This document shows positions 10,504-21,708 of a stretch of DNA of 64,000 nt, one piece after another. Under the pieces are notes generated by a model, which made no database searches, was not told the origin of the DNA, and saw only the letters and a program-made list of their open reading frames with translations. This DNA comes from Cinnamomum chago. Lineage: Eukaryota > Streptophyta > Magnoliopsida > Laurales > Lauraceae. The first letter of the stretch is position 1. Each line of letters begins with the position of its first letter. The DNA lies in the NCBI GenBank assembly GCA_038049695.1, contig CP142460.1, positions 35,250,001 to 35,314,000 of the forward strand. The letters run 5' to 3'. Made by a program: the position numbers and the translations under genes.

Positions 10504-11294
10504 CTAGAACGGGTGAATCATGCCATTGAAGACTGGGAAGCGAGCCATCCGTGCCTCCATTCCTACGACGTGAGCCTCGAGCCACCCTCGTATTTCTTTG
10601 AAATCATTTAAAGGATTCTGAAGAGCATCGCAAATCTCTCGGATCTGTAGGGATTCATCCTGAAGAGTTGTGTACACTGGGTGAATGAGCGCTGAAAGCG
10701 TAGTGTTCTGCATCTCGAAGTATTTTCTATAGCGCCTTGGAATGCATGCCTCACCTTCGTGGGGGCAGGACATGGTCATGGGCTCCAACTGATCCATCCG
10801 TCTTTGTAGTGTATTAAAGTCATAGATTGGAGCCCTTTCATTAGTAGTCTTGGTGGCTTCCCAAACCTCAAGCATTGCCCTGAGGTCCATCAAACTCCAT
10901 AAGAGGAACTGAAGTACCTCGCTGACAAAACCCGAAAAGTATTCCACGAGCCCAGTGTAACCACATAACCTACCGAGAGCAATCTTTCCGACGAGGCATA
11001 AGTCTCCATATAGCCTGCAAATTCTCTTATATTTCATAACTAGAAGATTGTACGTCCCACGCTTGGCCTCAGCGAGACGTTGATCTATTATATCCTCAAA
11101 TTCGAACGCGCAATCATAAGTAGCGGGCATGGACGACTCATGCTCAAGATAAAATTCCGCTCGCTCCTCAGAGTCGTGATAACCTATCCTCTCAATCCCA
11201 GGAGACTAAATTCGTCTCTTGGCACATAAGGTTTGCAACTGCCAGGACCCGCACCACCATCGATAGTAAATGAAAAGACCGGGAAACCAGCCAT
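10504..11294 (-). pseudogene. Unknown helical protein, frame broken near its N-terminus
   Basis: The main open part (11130 down to 10504) is 208 codons, starting MPATYDCAFEFEDII. In the same frame it extends up to 11205 (PGIERIGYHDSEERAEF). A second frame starts with ATG at 11294 (MAGFPVFSFTIDGG) and runs through YVPRDEF until about 11205, where a one-base frame change would join the two into one protein of about 260 residues. An AG preceded by TTTGTATGC lies just before the ATG and could be a 5' UTR splice acceptor. The protein looks mainly helical and ends FNGMIHPF. I recognise no family. It lies upstream of, and on the same strand as, the PMD pseudogene. Confidence 0.5.
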
Positions 11295-12189
11295 TGAACG
11301 AAATCAAACCTGCATACAAATACACCCAGCCTTAGAGACTCTCCACATGAATGATGGTATAAATAGGAATTGAGCCAAAAAGAAATGGAAGATCACTTGG
11401 GCGCACCAGTGGTGGCGCCCAAGTCCATCTCAGGGATTTCATCCCATGTGGGTCCAGTTTAGCCCAAAACTATTCATCAAAGCCCCTGAAATTCGTGAGG
11501 CAAATACCCCGAGGGTACTGACAGGTCGCTTTAAGGTCTGTAGAAAACCAAAAACATGATTCCTTTGCTAAAGCAAGACTTAATCATGCAATACAACATC
11601 TTAACAACAAACAAAAAACATTAAGAATTACAAAAGAGAAATCTAAGAGACATGAGGAATAAATCAAAAACCTATTGGTGTTCAATCAAATAATGAAATT
11701 CCAATCTTAAAACTACAATCCAAGTTTGGACTAAAAAAAATCATCACCATTCAATGATGAGTAAAACAAAGAACTACAAATCTGAAATAAAAGAAAGACA
11801 TCATAAAATCTTTTAGTAGTTCATAGGACATGACATAAACACAAACGAACATCATAACATCAGCATAAAAAAAGAGAGGAAAGAAATACCTTTATTTTGA
11901 AAAAAAGAAGAGAAAGAGAAAAAGAATGAAGAAGATGACCTAGTCTAAGAAAAGAAACAAAAGCATAGCATGGCTAAAACCAAAACCCAATATGAGATTG
12001 AAACATAAAAAGAACATCCCATCATGTCTCAAAGAAGAGCAAAGCAACTAGAAAGCATGATGTATACCTCAAGACCAAAAGAGAGAAAAGAGTGCTTACT
12101 TGAAGACAAAAGGGAGACCAAAGACCCTGGAACATGAAGTTTGAGGAGTAGAAAACGTGGAGAAACCCATAGGCAACCCTTCCTTATAT
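11295..12189. other. Non-coding stretch left of copia-1, with TATA-like box and hairpin
   Basis: A-rich sequence without a gene I can support. TATAAATA in plus orientation lies at 11358-11365, and 30 bases further on is a hairpin (11395-11424) of the same type as the array at 32.8-35.9 kb. After removal of copia-1 and the Tekay element, this sequence continues into 21419-21703 and 32710 onward, so all three are pieces of one older unit. Confidence 0.5.
11395..11424. repeat. Hairpin motif ACTTGGGCGC...GCGCCCAAGT
   Basis: Arms ACTTGGGCGC and GCGCCCAAGT flank ACCAGTGGTG, which is nearly self-complementary as well. Related hairpins recur at 32851-32880, 33868-33905, 34076-34109, 34278-34310, 35450-35522, 35699-35731 and 35818-35851. 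Confidence 0.8.
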
Positions 12190-12194
12190 AGGTT

Positions 12195-13956
12195 TGTTAG
12201 TTTTATGGTCTCAATACCAAGGGTATATGATGTAATAAATTGATTCATTTCTTTATTTATCAATACAATCATGCTTTCCTTTCATGAGATGAATGGTGTT
12301 TCATTATATACTTGCACATAACCAATACAAATGACATAATGGTTCATGAGATGAACCGGAGTCCACAAGTATACTCGATGTAATACATGTGTATGGATGA
12401 GATCCACATACAGGATATATGTATTGCAAATCTTATACTTAAATATCTTCACAACCAGTGATGAGATTGAACATCTCATCTGACAAGGTTGCAGCACTTT
12501 GATCACTATGAGATAGTGTGATTTGTCTCGATCATCGGAATGTAAGATTCTGGATCATGGTGCGGTACATTGGATGTATTGAAGGACCATGAGAAGCACC
12601 TTATACACACTGTCTTTACTTTAAGGTCTGCTCTCATAATTCCTTAGCAATAGGCTCATAATCCTGAGACATTAATGAACTCAAGTTTCTATCTATGCAT
12701 TTGCTTTGAGTCACCAATGAGTGAGGCCAATTGTAAGTCAACACCTCGGTGATTTGGGTATGTGGTCGTAGAGCTGTGGGAACATTCAATGGTCAAGTTG
12801 GAATCTATCTTTAATATCCCCTTGTGCCAATTAATGGATTTATCATTGGTAAGTGCGCACCCATTCCAATTAAGAGTTAATTGGATCGGTGCCAAATGAT
12901 CATTATAATTAATTGGGGCTCAAGGATAATAAGATATGGATCTAATTTGGTGGACAGGTCCATTTGATCCATGGATATAGATGGAGGGGCCTACTTGTGG
13001 TAATGTGGAAGTTTAGGGTCTTCATTATAATTTATTCCTAAGACTAGAGTACAATTGCATTTATATAGTGGAGTTATTTGCAATTAACTGTGGGCCCGGA
13101 TTACACATGAGATGTGGGGTCGCGTGTCCCAGTTGGAGCCAGCTTTCTAAGGAATCCCTAGTGGTCCCCACGCTAGCCCAAATTATTAGAAAGATAATAA
13201 TTCTACTCGAACTCTAAAAGGAAGGTTACTATTTCTATTTGAAGTGAGACTTCTAATAGTGGTAATGGTAAGCTACTAATTATTAATGGAAGTAGGACTT
13301 CTATTTTAATTAGAAAGGAGAAAGCTACTAATTATTGTGGAAGTGAGACTTCTATAGCAACTAGCAAGGGAGAAGTTTACTATTTTGTAATAGGAGTTAA
13401 AGTTCTATTTCAAATAGGAAAAGAGGTGGATTGGAGGGCTATAGAAAGAGGAATAAACTCCTCTTGGTTGTGCATAATACATAGAACAAGTCCAGCCCCT
13501 TTGTGCAAGTGTTGCACAAGTTCTCTTCCTCTCTAAGTTCTCCTCTCTTTCACCTTTAGTTCCTTAGAGTTACTAGTTGGGTTTTCTCTTGAAGATTCCA
13601 CCATCTTCTTGAGAAAAGAGATCTAATATGGGCCATAGCGTGGAAGATCAAAAGGTGTTGGAGAATTTGAATTGGATTGTGAAGGTGTTCATCATCAAAG
13701 TAAAGAACTCAAATTCTCCATTAGAGCACAACAAAGCTCCAAAGGTATATCTACATCCTTGTATGCTGTAGAATTCGTGGTTGCATGTTTATATGCGATT
13801 TTCTATCTTCTAGATAGGTTATGTTGCTGTATATGGTTTATGAGATTGAGGGATTGCTTCCTGGATTGGGTTTAATGCTTCTAGATTATTGATCCCTGCA
13901 TCAAGTAGGTCAAAAGTTTTTGAAACCTGTCTGGAAGGCCAACCTATATTCCTACA
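12195..13956 (+). repeat. Copia-1 5' LTR
   Basis: 1762 bases, from TGTTAGTTTT to TTCCTACA. It is followed at once by the primer site. It contains an alternating block near 13200-13400 of 'gaagT(G)AGACTTCTA' style repeats. Annotated open frames in it are repeated in the 3' LTR and are not genes. Confidence 0.95.
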
Positions 13957-13958
13957 AT

Positions 13959-13970
13959 TGGTATCAGAGC
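13959..13970 (+). other. Copia-1 primer binding site (initiator Met tRNA)
   Basis: TGGTATCAGAGC, two bases after the 5' LTR end. This is the standard plant copia primer site complementary to the 3' end of initiator Met tRNA. Confidence 0.95.
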
Positions 13971-15708
13971 CATACCTCATCTCTAATCATGTTAGATCAG
14001 CAAGCTTGCTCAAATCTTTGCATGGGATGCTAAGAAGATGAAGCAAGGGCTATGTAAGGATCAATTTTGATGAATTTACTTGGTTTGATAGTAGATTCAT
14101 GTTTGGATAGTCACAAAAGGGTTTAATAATGATGGAAGGATAATAGGAAGCCATTGGAACACTTAGGAAGTGATTTGGGGAAGAATGGACACGAAATAGA
14201 AAACCCGTGTTGCAGGTTTTCGTCAGTCCGGTCGACCTGGCCCCGTGCTCGGTCAACCGGCTGACTTGCAGGTCGGTCGACCGAGCCCCCTGGCCGGTCG
14301 ACTGAGCCTTCTGCACAGCAGGTTGTAGAAACTGTTTTTTCAGTTTCGGGTCTTCTCTTACATCCTATTTTTCCAGCATTATTTGGCATCCTATTTTTGT
14401 GATTTGTATGGTTGTATGAGATACTAACTTGCAGATGATAATGTCCTCTCCATATGGCCCACAAGTCTTTTGCTTTCTATTTATGGTGATTGGTTTATTT
14501 AAGGCTAAATGTAAAGGGCGTCATGGTTTCCTTGGTTTCCCGTGAAAGGTCATGGCATGATGAATTTCCCTATAGCCTTTTTATTTCCATGTTTAGATTA
14601 CCATGTAAGTCTCATAATCGAGGCATAGGAATTTATGTAATTTTTCTAAATTTGTAAATTCTGCCAATGTCCGAGACAAAGAAGGAAAGCGATGTTGGAC
14701 TCCTAATCAAAGAGTTTGAAGATTACCAAAAGTGTTTTGGAGTTGCCCAAAGAGTTTGATGAACTCCAGAAGTTTTGGAAAGTCTAGAAGTCCAAGAAGT
14801 CTATTCCGCTTGCGCCATATGGAGGAGAGGACTAGTTTCTATTTTTTGCAATTTCTATTTATGGATGCATGCTTAATTTAGAATATTTCCAGATCTGATC
14901 CAAACATAGCAAGTTACTAAAATTGGTCAAATCAAATTAATTTTTGGAAAGAGTTCTAATTAGTGTTGATGACCCATGAGATGGACACATTGGTAACACT
15001 AATTTAGAAACTGGACTTTCCTTAAAATAACTTGACTTGGAACCAATTTTAGATCATATCATGAGATGATTTGATGTTCATATGTATACATGTGGGCCCT
15101 AATACCTTACAAAGAAATCCTCAATTCTAAAATATTAAGTGGGAGAGGGGCATTTATATTTAGAAATCCCCATGGTTTTTCACCATAGGTCCATCGTAAG
15201 GAAAGTATTAGCCTCACACCATTTTGAGAATGGTCGTTCCCCACGGAGGGCTTTTATTAGTCTGGTTACTAGATATGGATCTCCTATGGATAGTGTTGGT
15301 GAGACGGGGCGGGGGCCCACTCCCCAAGGAGGAGCTGCTCGCAACGGTTGTCATGCAATGCTAGTTGGTGGGTCACACTTAACTAAAATAATGATGTAGT
15401 ATCCCCAAGGATTTGCCTCATTTATTTTTGAAACCGAAGTTAATCGGGAGTCATTCATTATTTGATATAAGATACCTAGATAATAATGAATGAAGGGGAT
15501 CATGGAAAGTTAGTCTTAATCCTAATTTTGACCAACTATGATCCGCACCAATCCAGGTGGTATTAGCACTCCCCAAGGAGGCATACCCCGGGGATTGGGA
15601 TTCCGATGTATTCTGAATTTAGTGGTTATGAGGATTCCATATAAATTTGGTAGAATACTAAACCCTAATGTCATTTAAACTCATTAATTGTGCTACAATA
15701 TTTCAAGC
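13971..15708 (+). other. Copia-1 leader, with GGTCGACC palindrome cluster
   Basis: Untranslated leader of about 1.7 kb between the primer site and gag. A block at 14228-14310 has repeated GGTCGACC and GGTCAACC motifs separated by 15-25 bases, the same core as in LTR family E. No other coding region is supported; the open frame at 15139-15399 has no recognisable similarity. Confidence 0.7.
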
Positions 15709-18700
15709 ATGAATTCAAATACTTTCAATCCACTTGCGACCATCCTCAACCAAAATAAGTTGGTGGGATCCAATCATGTAGACTGCAAACAGAACCTGGA
15801 TATAGTCCTGACAGCTTCAGGATATAAATATGTCCTTACCAAACCCCCCCTAGATGAGCCATTGCCGGAAGCATCACAGGAAGAAAAGGAACTTTACACC
15901 AAGTGGGTCAAAGACGATGAGATGGCCAGATGTTATATACAGGCATCCATGTCTAGTGTTTTGCAACACCAACATCAATCCTTTAAGACTGCATATGATA
16001 TTATATCAAACTTAAAGGAGATGTTTGCGGAACAAGGTAGGCCTGCTAGACAGGCTGCTATGAGGGTGCTTATAAGCACCAAGATGGCTGAAGGCACACC
16101 AGTACAAGACCACATGTTGAAAATGATGGACTCATTGAATGAGTTAGATGTACTGGGGGCTGCAATTGATGCAGAATCACAGATTGACATAATCCTTGAG
16201 TCACTACTAGAGTCATTCAACAATTTCAAGGTCAACTACAATATGAATAAGATGAATTTGACTCTAGCTGAGCTTTCTAGCCAGCTGGTGGTGACTGAAG
16301 GGATTATGAAGAAGAAGCCAACTGCCCTAATGACAGAAAAGTCATTTGCCAAGTCCAAGCCGAAAGGCAAAGGGCGGAAAGGCAAGAAGAAATCAGTTCC
16401 GAAGGGTCCTAAGGTGGAGAGTGGTCCAAATGGTGGTGTTGGCAAGGCTAAGGGGTCAGAGACAAAAGGAAAGTGTTTCCATTGTGGTATGACAGGACAT
16501 TAGAAGAGGAATTGCCCAGAATATCTATCTAAGAAGAAGACCTCAGGTATGATTGAGTCACTTGTTTCTGAAGTTAGTTTTGCAACTGGTACTTCAGAAT
16601 CTTGGTGTGTGGACTTCGGGGCAACTAATCACATATGTAATTCGTTGCAGGGGTTCAAGGAAACCAGGAAACTCAGTGACGACGAAATCATTGTCAACCT
16701 AGGATTTGATGCTAAGGCGGATGCGGTCTCAGTAGGAGTTATTACTTTATGTTTTCAAGATAATAAGTTTGTTTTGTTAGATACTCTATATGTATCATTT
16801 TTAAGGCATAATTTAATTTCAGTTTCTAGTTCGGTGAATAAAAGTTATTCTATTACTTTTGGTACTGAAGTTGTCATAAAGAGGAACGGTACTTTTATAT
16901 GTTCTGGTAAGGTAACCAATGGGCTTTATCTGTTAACTCCTACAATGTATGAGATACATGATACCGAAATAAAAAATAGGCCATCATTAAAGAGAAGGTC
17001 ACCTTCATCGGATCCAACAAAACTTTGGCACTTGAGGCTAGGTCATATAAACCTAAATAGGATTGACAGGCTAGTGAAAGATGGTATCTTACCTTCATTG
17101 GTGGTAGAACCAATGCCTATCTGGAAGGCAAAATGACCAAAAGACCATTTTCATCCAAGGGCAATAGGGCCAAAGATTTATTGGAATTAGTGCATACTGA
17201 TGTGTGTGGACCCATTAATGTCAAAGCCAGAGGAGGATATGAGTGCTTCATCACTTTCACAGATGACTACTCAAGATATGGATACATATACCTTATGCAC
17301 CGCAAGTCCGAGGCTTTTGAAAAGTTCAAAGAATTTCGAGCGGAAGCGGAAAAGCAATTAGGTAAAAGTATCAAGACTCTTCGATCAGATCGAGGAGGGG
17401 AATATCTCTCTGGTGATTTTATGGGACACTTATCAGAAAATGGGATTCTATCCCAGTTGTTTGCTCCTGGTATGCCTCAACAAAATGGAGTAGTGGAAAG
17501 AAGGAACCAGACTCTTTTAGATATGATTAGGTCTATGTTGAGTTTCTCAGGATTACCTATATCCTTTTGGGGATATACCTTGGATACTGCGATGTACATA
17601 CTAAACCTCGTACCATCTAAGTCTGTACCTAAGACTCCCTAGGAGTTGTGGTCTGGGCGAAAGCCTAGTCTACAACATTTACACATTTGGGGTTGTCCGG
17701 CACACGTGCTGAATGTAAAGACGGATAAGTTGGAAACGAAGTCGGAAGTATGCACGTTTGTAGGATATCCTAAAGAAACTAAAGGTTGGTTATTCTATAA
17801 TCCCAAAGAGTAGAAAGTGCTGGTAAGCACCAATGCGATTTTTCTAGAGGAAGATTATATGATGGACCGGAAATCTTTAGCAAATGTGATCTTGGAAGAG
17901 ATTCAAGAACAATCAATTCCAAATCCAAGTATGACCGAACTTGAGGAAGAACCGCCCCTACCAGACCCAGTAGTTACACCAGTGCCTCGTCGTAGTGGGA
18001 GAATAATTAGGCCCCCTGATAGGTTCTTGTTCTTGGGAGAGTCTTACGAGGCAATCCCTAAAGAACTGGAACAGGATCCCTGTAACTATAATGAAACAAT
18101 TAATGACATAGATTCGGGACATTGGCAAGATGCTATGAAAGCTGAGATGGAGTCTATGTAATCTAATTAGGTCTGGACACTTGTGGACTTGCCTGCCAAT
18201 ATCAAACCTATAGGGTGCAAGTGGGTCTACAAAAGAAAAAGAGGACCAGATGGAAGAGTTGAGACCTTTAAGGCCAGGCTTGTAACGAAAGGGTATACTC
18301 AGAAAGAGGGTATCGATTATAAGGAAACCTTCTCGCCGGTAGCCATGCTCAAGTCCATCCGGATACTCTTATCCATTGCGGCTCATCTCGATTACGAGAT
18401 TTGGCAAATGGATGTCAAGACGGCGTTTCTCAATGGCCATCTTGAGGAAGACATCTATATGATGCAGCCAGACGATTTTATAGCAAGTAACAAAAAGCAA
18501 AGAGTTTGCAAGCTGCAGAAGTCCATTTATGGACTGAAGCAGGCATCCCGAAGCTAGAACATCCATTTTGACTGGGCAATCAAATCATTTGGTTTTAGTC
18601 AAAATCCGGATGAGTCATGTGTGTACATGAAAAATGAAAGTGACAGGGTAGTTTTTCTGATTTTATATGTCGACGACATCCTTCTCCTTGGGAAAGATAT

Positions 18701-19652
18701 AGGAATGTTGTCAACAGTAAAAGTATGGTTAGCAAAGACTTTTGATATGAAGGACTTGGGAGAAGCTAGTTACATCCTAGGGATCAAACTCCATCGAGAC
18801 CGGAAAAATAGGATGATTGGCTTATCTCAAGCTGCTTACATAGATAAGGTACTGGTACGGTTTGCTATGCAAGACTCCAAGAAGGGTATCACACCTTTCA
18901 GGCATGGAGTGTACCTTTCCAAGGATCAGGGTCCCAAGACCCCAGAGGAAAAGGAGCAAATGAGAGCAATTCCATACGCTTCGGCTGTTGCTAGCCTCAT
19001 GTATGCTATGCTATGTACTAGACCGGATATCTGTCATGCAGTGGGCTTAGTCAGCAGATATCAGTCTAACCCAAGTCCTGACCATTGGACTGCTGTAAAA
19101 TGTATCCTCAAGTACTTGAGAAGAACTAGAGATTACATGTTGATTTACGTTAGTGATGAGCTGATTCCAGTCGGATACACAGATTCTGACTTCATGTCAG
19201 ATAAGGATTCCAGGAAATCCACCTCTGGTTATGTGTTTATGCTTGGCGGAGGAGCTATCAGCTGGAGGAGTATTAAACGAGAATGTACTGCTGATTCCAC
19301 TTCTGAGGCTGAATATGTAGCGGCTTTTGAAGCAGCTAAGGAAGCAGTATGGCTGAAAAGATTCCTTTTGGAACTTGGAGTGGTACCTTTGGCGCGACAG
19401 CCGCTCACAATTTACTGTGATAGCAGCGGGGCAGTCGCTCAGTCCAAGAAACCCAGGAGCCATAAAAGCCAAAAGCATGTACAGAGAAAGTATCACTTGG
19501 TCAGAGAGATTGTGCAGAGAGGTGATATTGCTATCACCAAGATAGCCTCTGCGGAAAATCTGGCAGATCCCTTTACTAAGCCTTTGACCACCAAGGTTTT
19601 TGAGCAGCATGTAGACGGGATGGGCATGAGATGCAATCCTGATTGGCATTGA
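15709..19652 (+). pseudogene. Copia-1 gag-pol polyprotein, degraded
   Basis: Start chosen at ATG 15709 (MNSNTFNPL), which aligns with copia-2 gag. Domains in order: gag; CCHC knuckle broken by TAG at 16501-16503 (CFHCGMTGH, then the stop); protease with VDFGATNHIC, where the usual catalytic DSG reads DFG; integrase with HLRLGH, then a short deletion near 17120 that removes the zinc-finger CxxC pair and shifts frame; integrase core (TDVCG, SDRGGEY, PQQNGVVERRN); reverse transcriptase with YVDD at about 18670; RNase H (YTDSDF). Further stops at 17640-17642, 17811-17813, 18159-18161, 18168-18170 and 18555-18557. The RT and RNase H part from 18621 to the end is open. Not functional. Confidence 0.93.
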
Positions 19653-19656
19653 GCCT

Positions 19657-19667
19657 AAGTGGGAGAT
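19657..19667 (+). other. Copia-1 polypurine tract
   Basis: AAGTGGGAGAT directly before the 3' LTR. Copia-2 has the same tract (AGTGGGAGAT) at the same place. Confidence 0.85.
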
Positions 19668-21413
19668 TGTTACTTTTATGGTCTTAATACCAAGGGTATA
19701 TGATGTAATAAATTGATTCATTTCTTTATTTATCAATACAATCATTCTTTCCTTTCATGAGACGAATGGTGTTTAACTATATACTTGCACATAACCAATA
19801 CATAAGACATAATGGTTCATGAGATGAACCGGAGTCCACAAGTATACTAGATGTAATACATGTGTATGGATGAGATCCACATACAGGAGACATGTATTGA
19901 AAATCTTATACTTAAATATCTTCACAACCAGTGATGAGATTGAACATCTCATCTGACAAGGTTGCAGCACTTTGATCACTATGAGATAGTGATATTTGTC
20001 TCGATCATCGGAATGTAAGATGCTGGATCATGGTGCTGGTACATTAGATGTATTGAAGGACCATGAGAATCACCTTATATACACTGTCTTTACTTTAAGG
20101 TCTACTCTCATAATTCCCTAGCAATAGGCTCATAATCCTGAGACATTAATGAATTCAAGTTTTTATCTATGCATTTGCTTCCAGTCACCAATGAGTGAGG
20201 CCAATTGTAGGTCAACACCTCGGTGATTTGGGTACGTGGTAGTAGAGCTGTGGGAACGTTCAATGGTCAAGATGGAATCTATCTTTAATATCCCCTTGTG
20301 CCAATTAATGGATTTATCATTGGTAAGTGCGCACCCATTCCAATTAAGAGTTAATTGGATCGGTGCCAAATGATCATTATAATTAATTGGGGCTCAAGGA
20401 TAATAAGATATGGATCTAATTTGGTGGACAGGTCCATTTGATCCATGGATATAGATGGAGGGGCCTACTTGTGGTAATGTGGAAGTTTAGGGTCTTCATT
20501 GTAATTTATTCCTAAGACTAGAGTACAATTGCATTTATATAGTGGAGTTATTTGCAATTAACTGTGGGCCCAGATTACACATGAGATGTGGGGTCGCGTG
20601 TCCCCGTTGGAGCCAGCTTTCTAAGGAATCCCCAGTGGTCCCCACGCTAGCCCAAATTATTAAAAAGATAATAATTCTACTCGAACTCTAAAAGGAAGGT
20701 TACTATTTCTATTTGAAGTGAGACTTCTAATAGTGGTAATGGTAATCTACTAATTATTAATGGAAGTAGGACTTCTATTTTAATTAGAAAGGAGAAAGCT
20801 ACTAATTATTGTGGAAGTGAGACTTCTATAGCAACTAGATTTTGTTATAGGAGTTAAAGTTCTATTTCAAATAGGAAAAGAGGTGGATTGGAGGGCTATA
20901 GAAAGAGGAATAAACTCCTCTTGGTCGTGCATAATACATAGAGCAAGTCCAGCCCCTTTGTACAAGTGTTGCACAAGTTCTCTTCCTCTCTAAGTTCTCC
21001 TCTCTTTCACCTTTAGTTCCTTAGAGTTACTAGTTGGGTTTTCTCTTGAAGATTCCACCATCTTCTTGAGAAAAGAGATCTAATACGGGCCATAGCGTGG
21101 AAGATCAAAAGGTGTTGGAGAATTTGAATTGGATTGTGAAGGTGTTCATCATCAAAGTAAAGAACTCAAATTCTCCATTAGAGCACAACAAAGCTCCAAA
21201 GGTATATCTACATCCTTGTATGCTGTAGATTTCGTGGTTGCATGTTTATATGCTATTTTCTATCTTCTAGATAGGTTATGTTGCTGTATATGGTTTATGA
21301 GATTGAGGGATTGCATCCGGGATTGGGTTTAATGCTTCTAGATTATTGATCCCTGCATCAACTGGGTCAAAAGTTTTTGAAACCTGTCTGGAAGGCCCAC
21401 CTATTTTCCAACA
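19668..21413 (+). repeat. Copia-1 3' LTR
   Basis: 1746 bases, TGTTACTTTT to CCAACA, followed by the AGGTT target duplication. It lacks a segment of about 17 bases present in the 5' LTR around 13366-13386. Confidence 0.95.
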
Positions 21414-21418
21414 AGGTT

Positions 21419-21703
21419 GGTGTCCTAGTTTCAAAAGAGGACAGAATGCCACTTGGGCGCACTACTTAGTTCGACGATTCATTGAAAATTGTGAGAGAAA
21501 CGGCCAAATCGCGTCTCGATCTCGAGTTCAACCTGCTATTCAAACAAGGAATGGACTGCAACACTATCCAAGCCCCTTCCAGACTACATAGAACACACTC
21601 AGTTTTCCCCTAAAGAAATTACACTAGTTTGCTTAAGTGCGATACGATTAGTACGAATTGGGAGATTAGAATCATTGGTCCAAGTATCCTTTACTTTTCC
21701 TGA
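21419..21703. other. Older host segment between copia-1 and the Tekay element
   Basis: Sequence continuing from 12189 once copia-1 is removed. It holds a half hairpin motif (ACTTGGGCGCACTAC, 21451-21465). The open frame 21346-21591 crosses the LTR junction and is not a gene. Confidence 0.5.
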
Positions 21704-21708
21704 CCTGT

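Larger units (their letters stand above)
12195..21413 (+). mobile_element. Copia-1: full-length Ty1/copia retrotransposon, inactive
   Basis: Two LTRs (12195-13956 and 19668-21413), primer site, gag-pol remnant, purine tract, and a perfect 5-base target duplication AGGTT at 12190-12194 and 21414-21418. The LTRs start TGTTA and end ACA. They differ at scattered bases and by a short indel near 13365-13390, so the insertion is not recent. Its gag (LATILNQNKLVGSNHV) and pol are related to copia-2 and copia-3. The coding region carries seven stops and one frameshift. Confidence 0.95.

Noticed and set aside
13957-13975. tRNA gene
   Set aside because: The match is only the primer site complementary to the tRNA 3' end; no cloverleaf is present.
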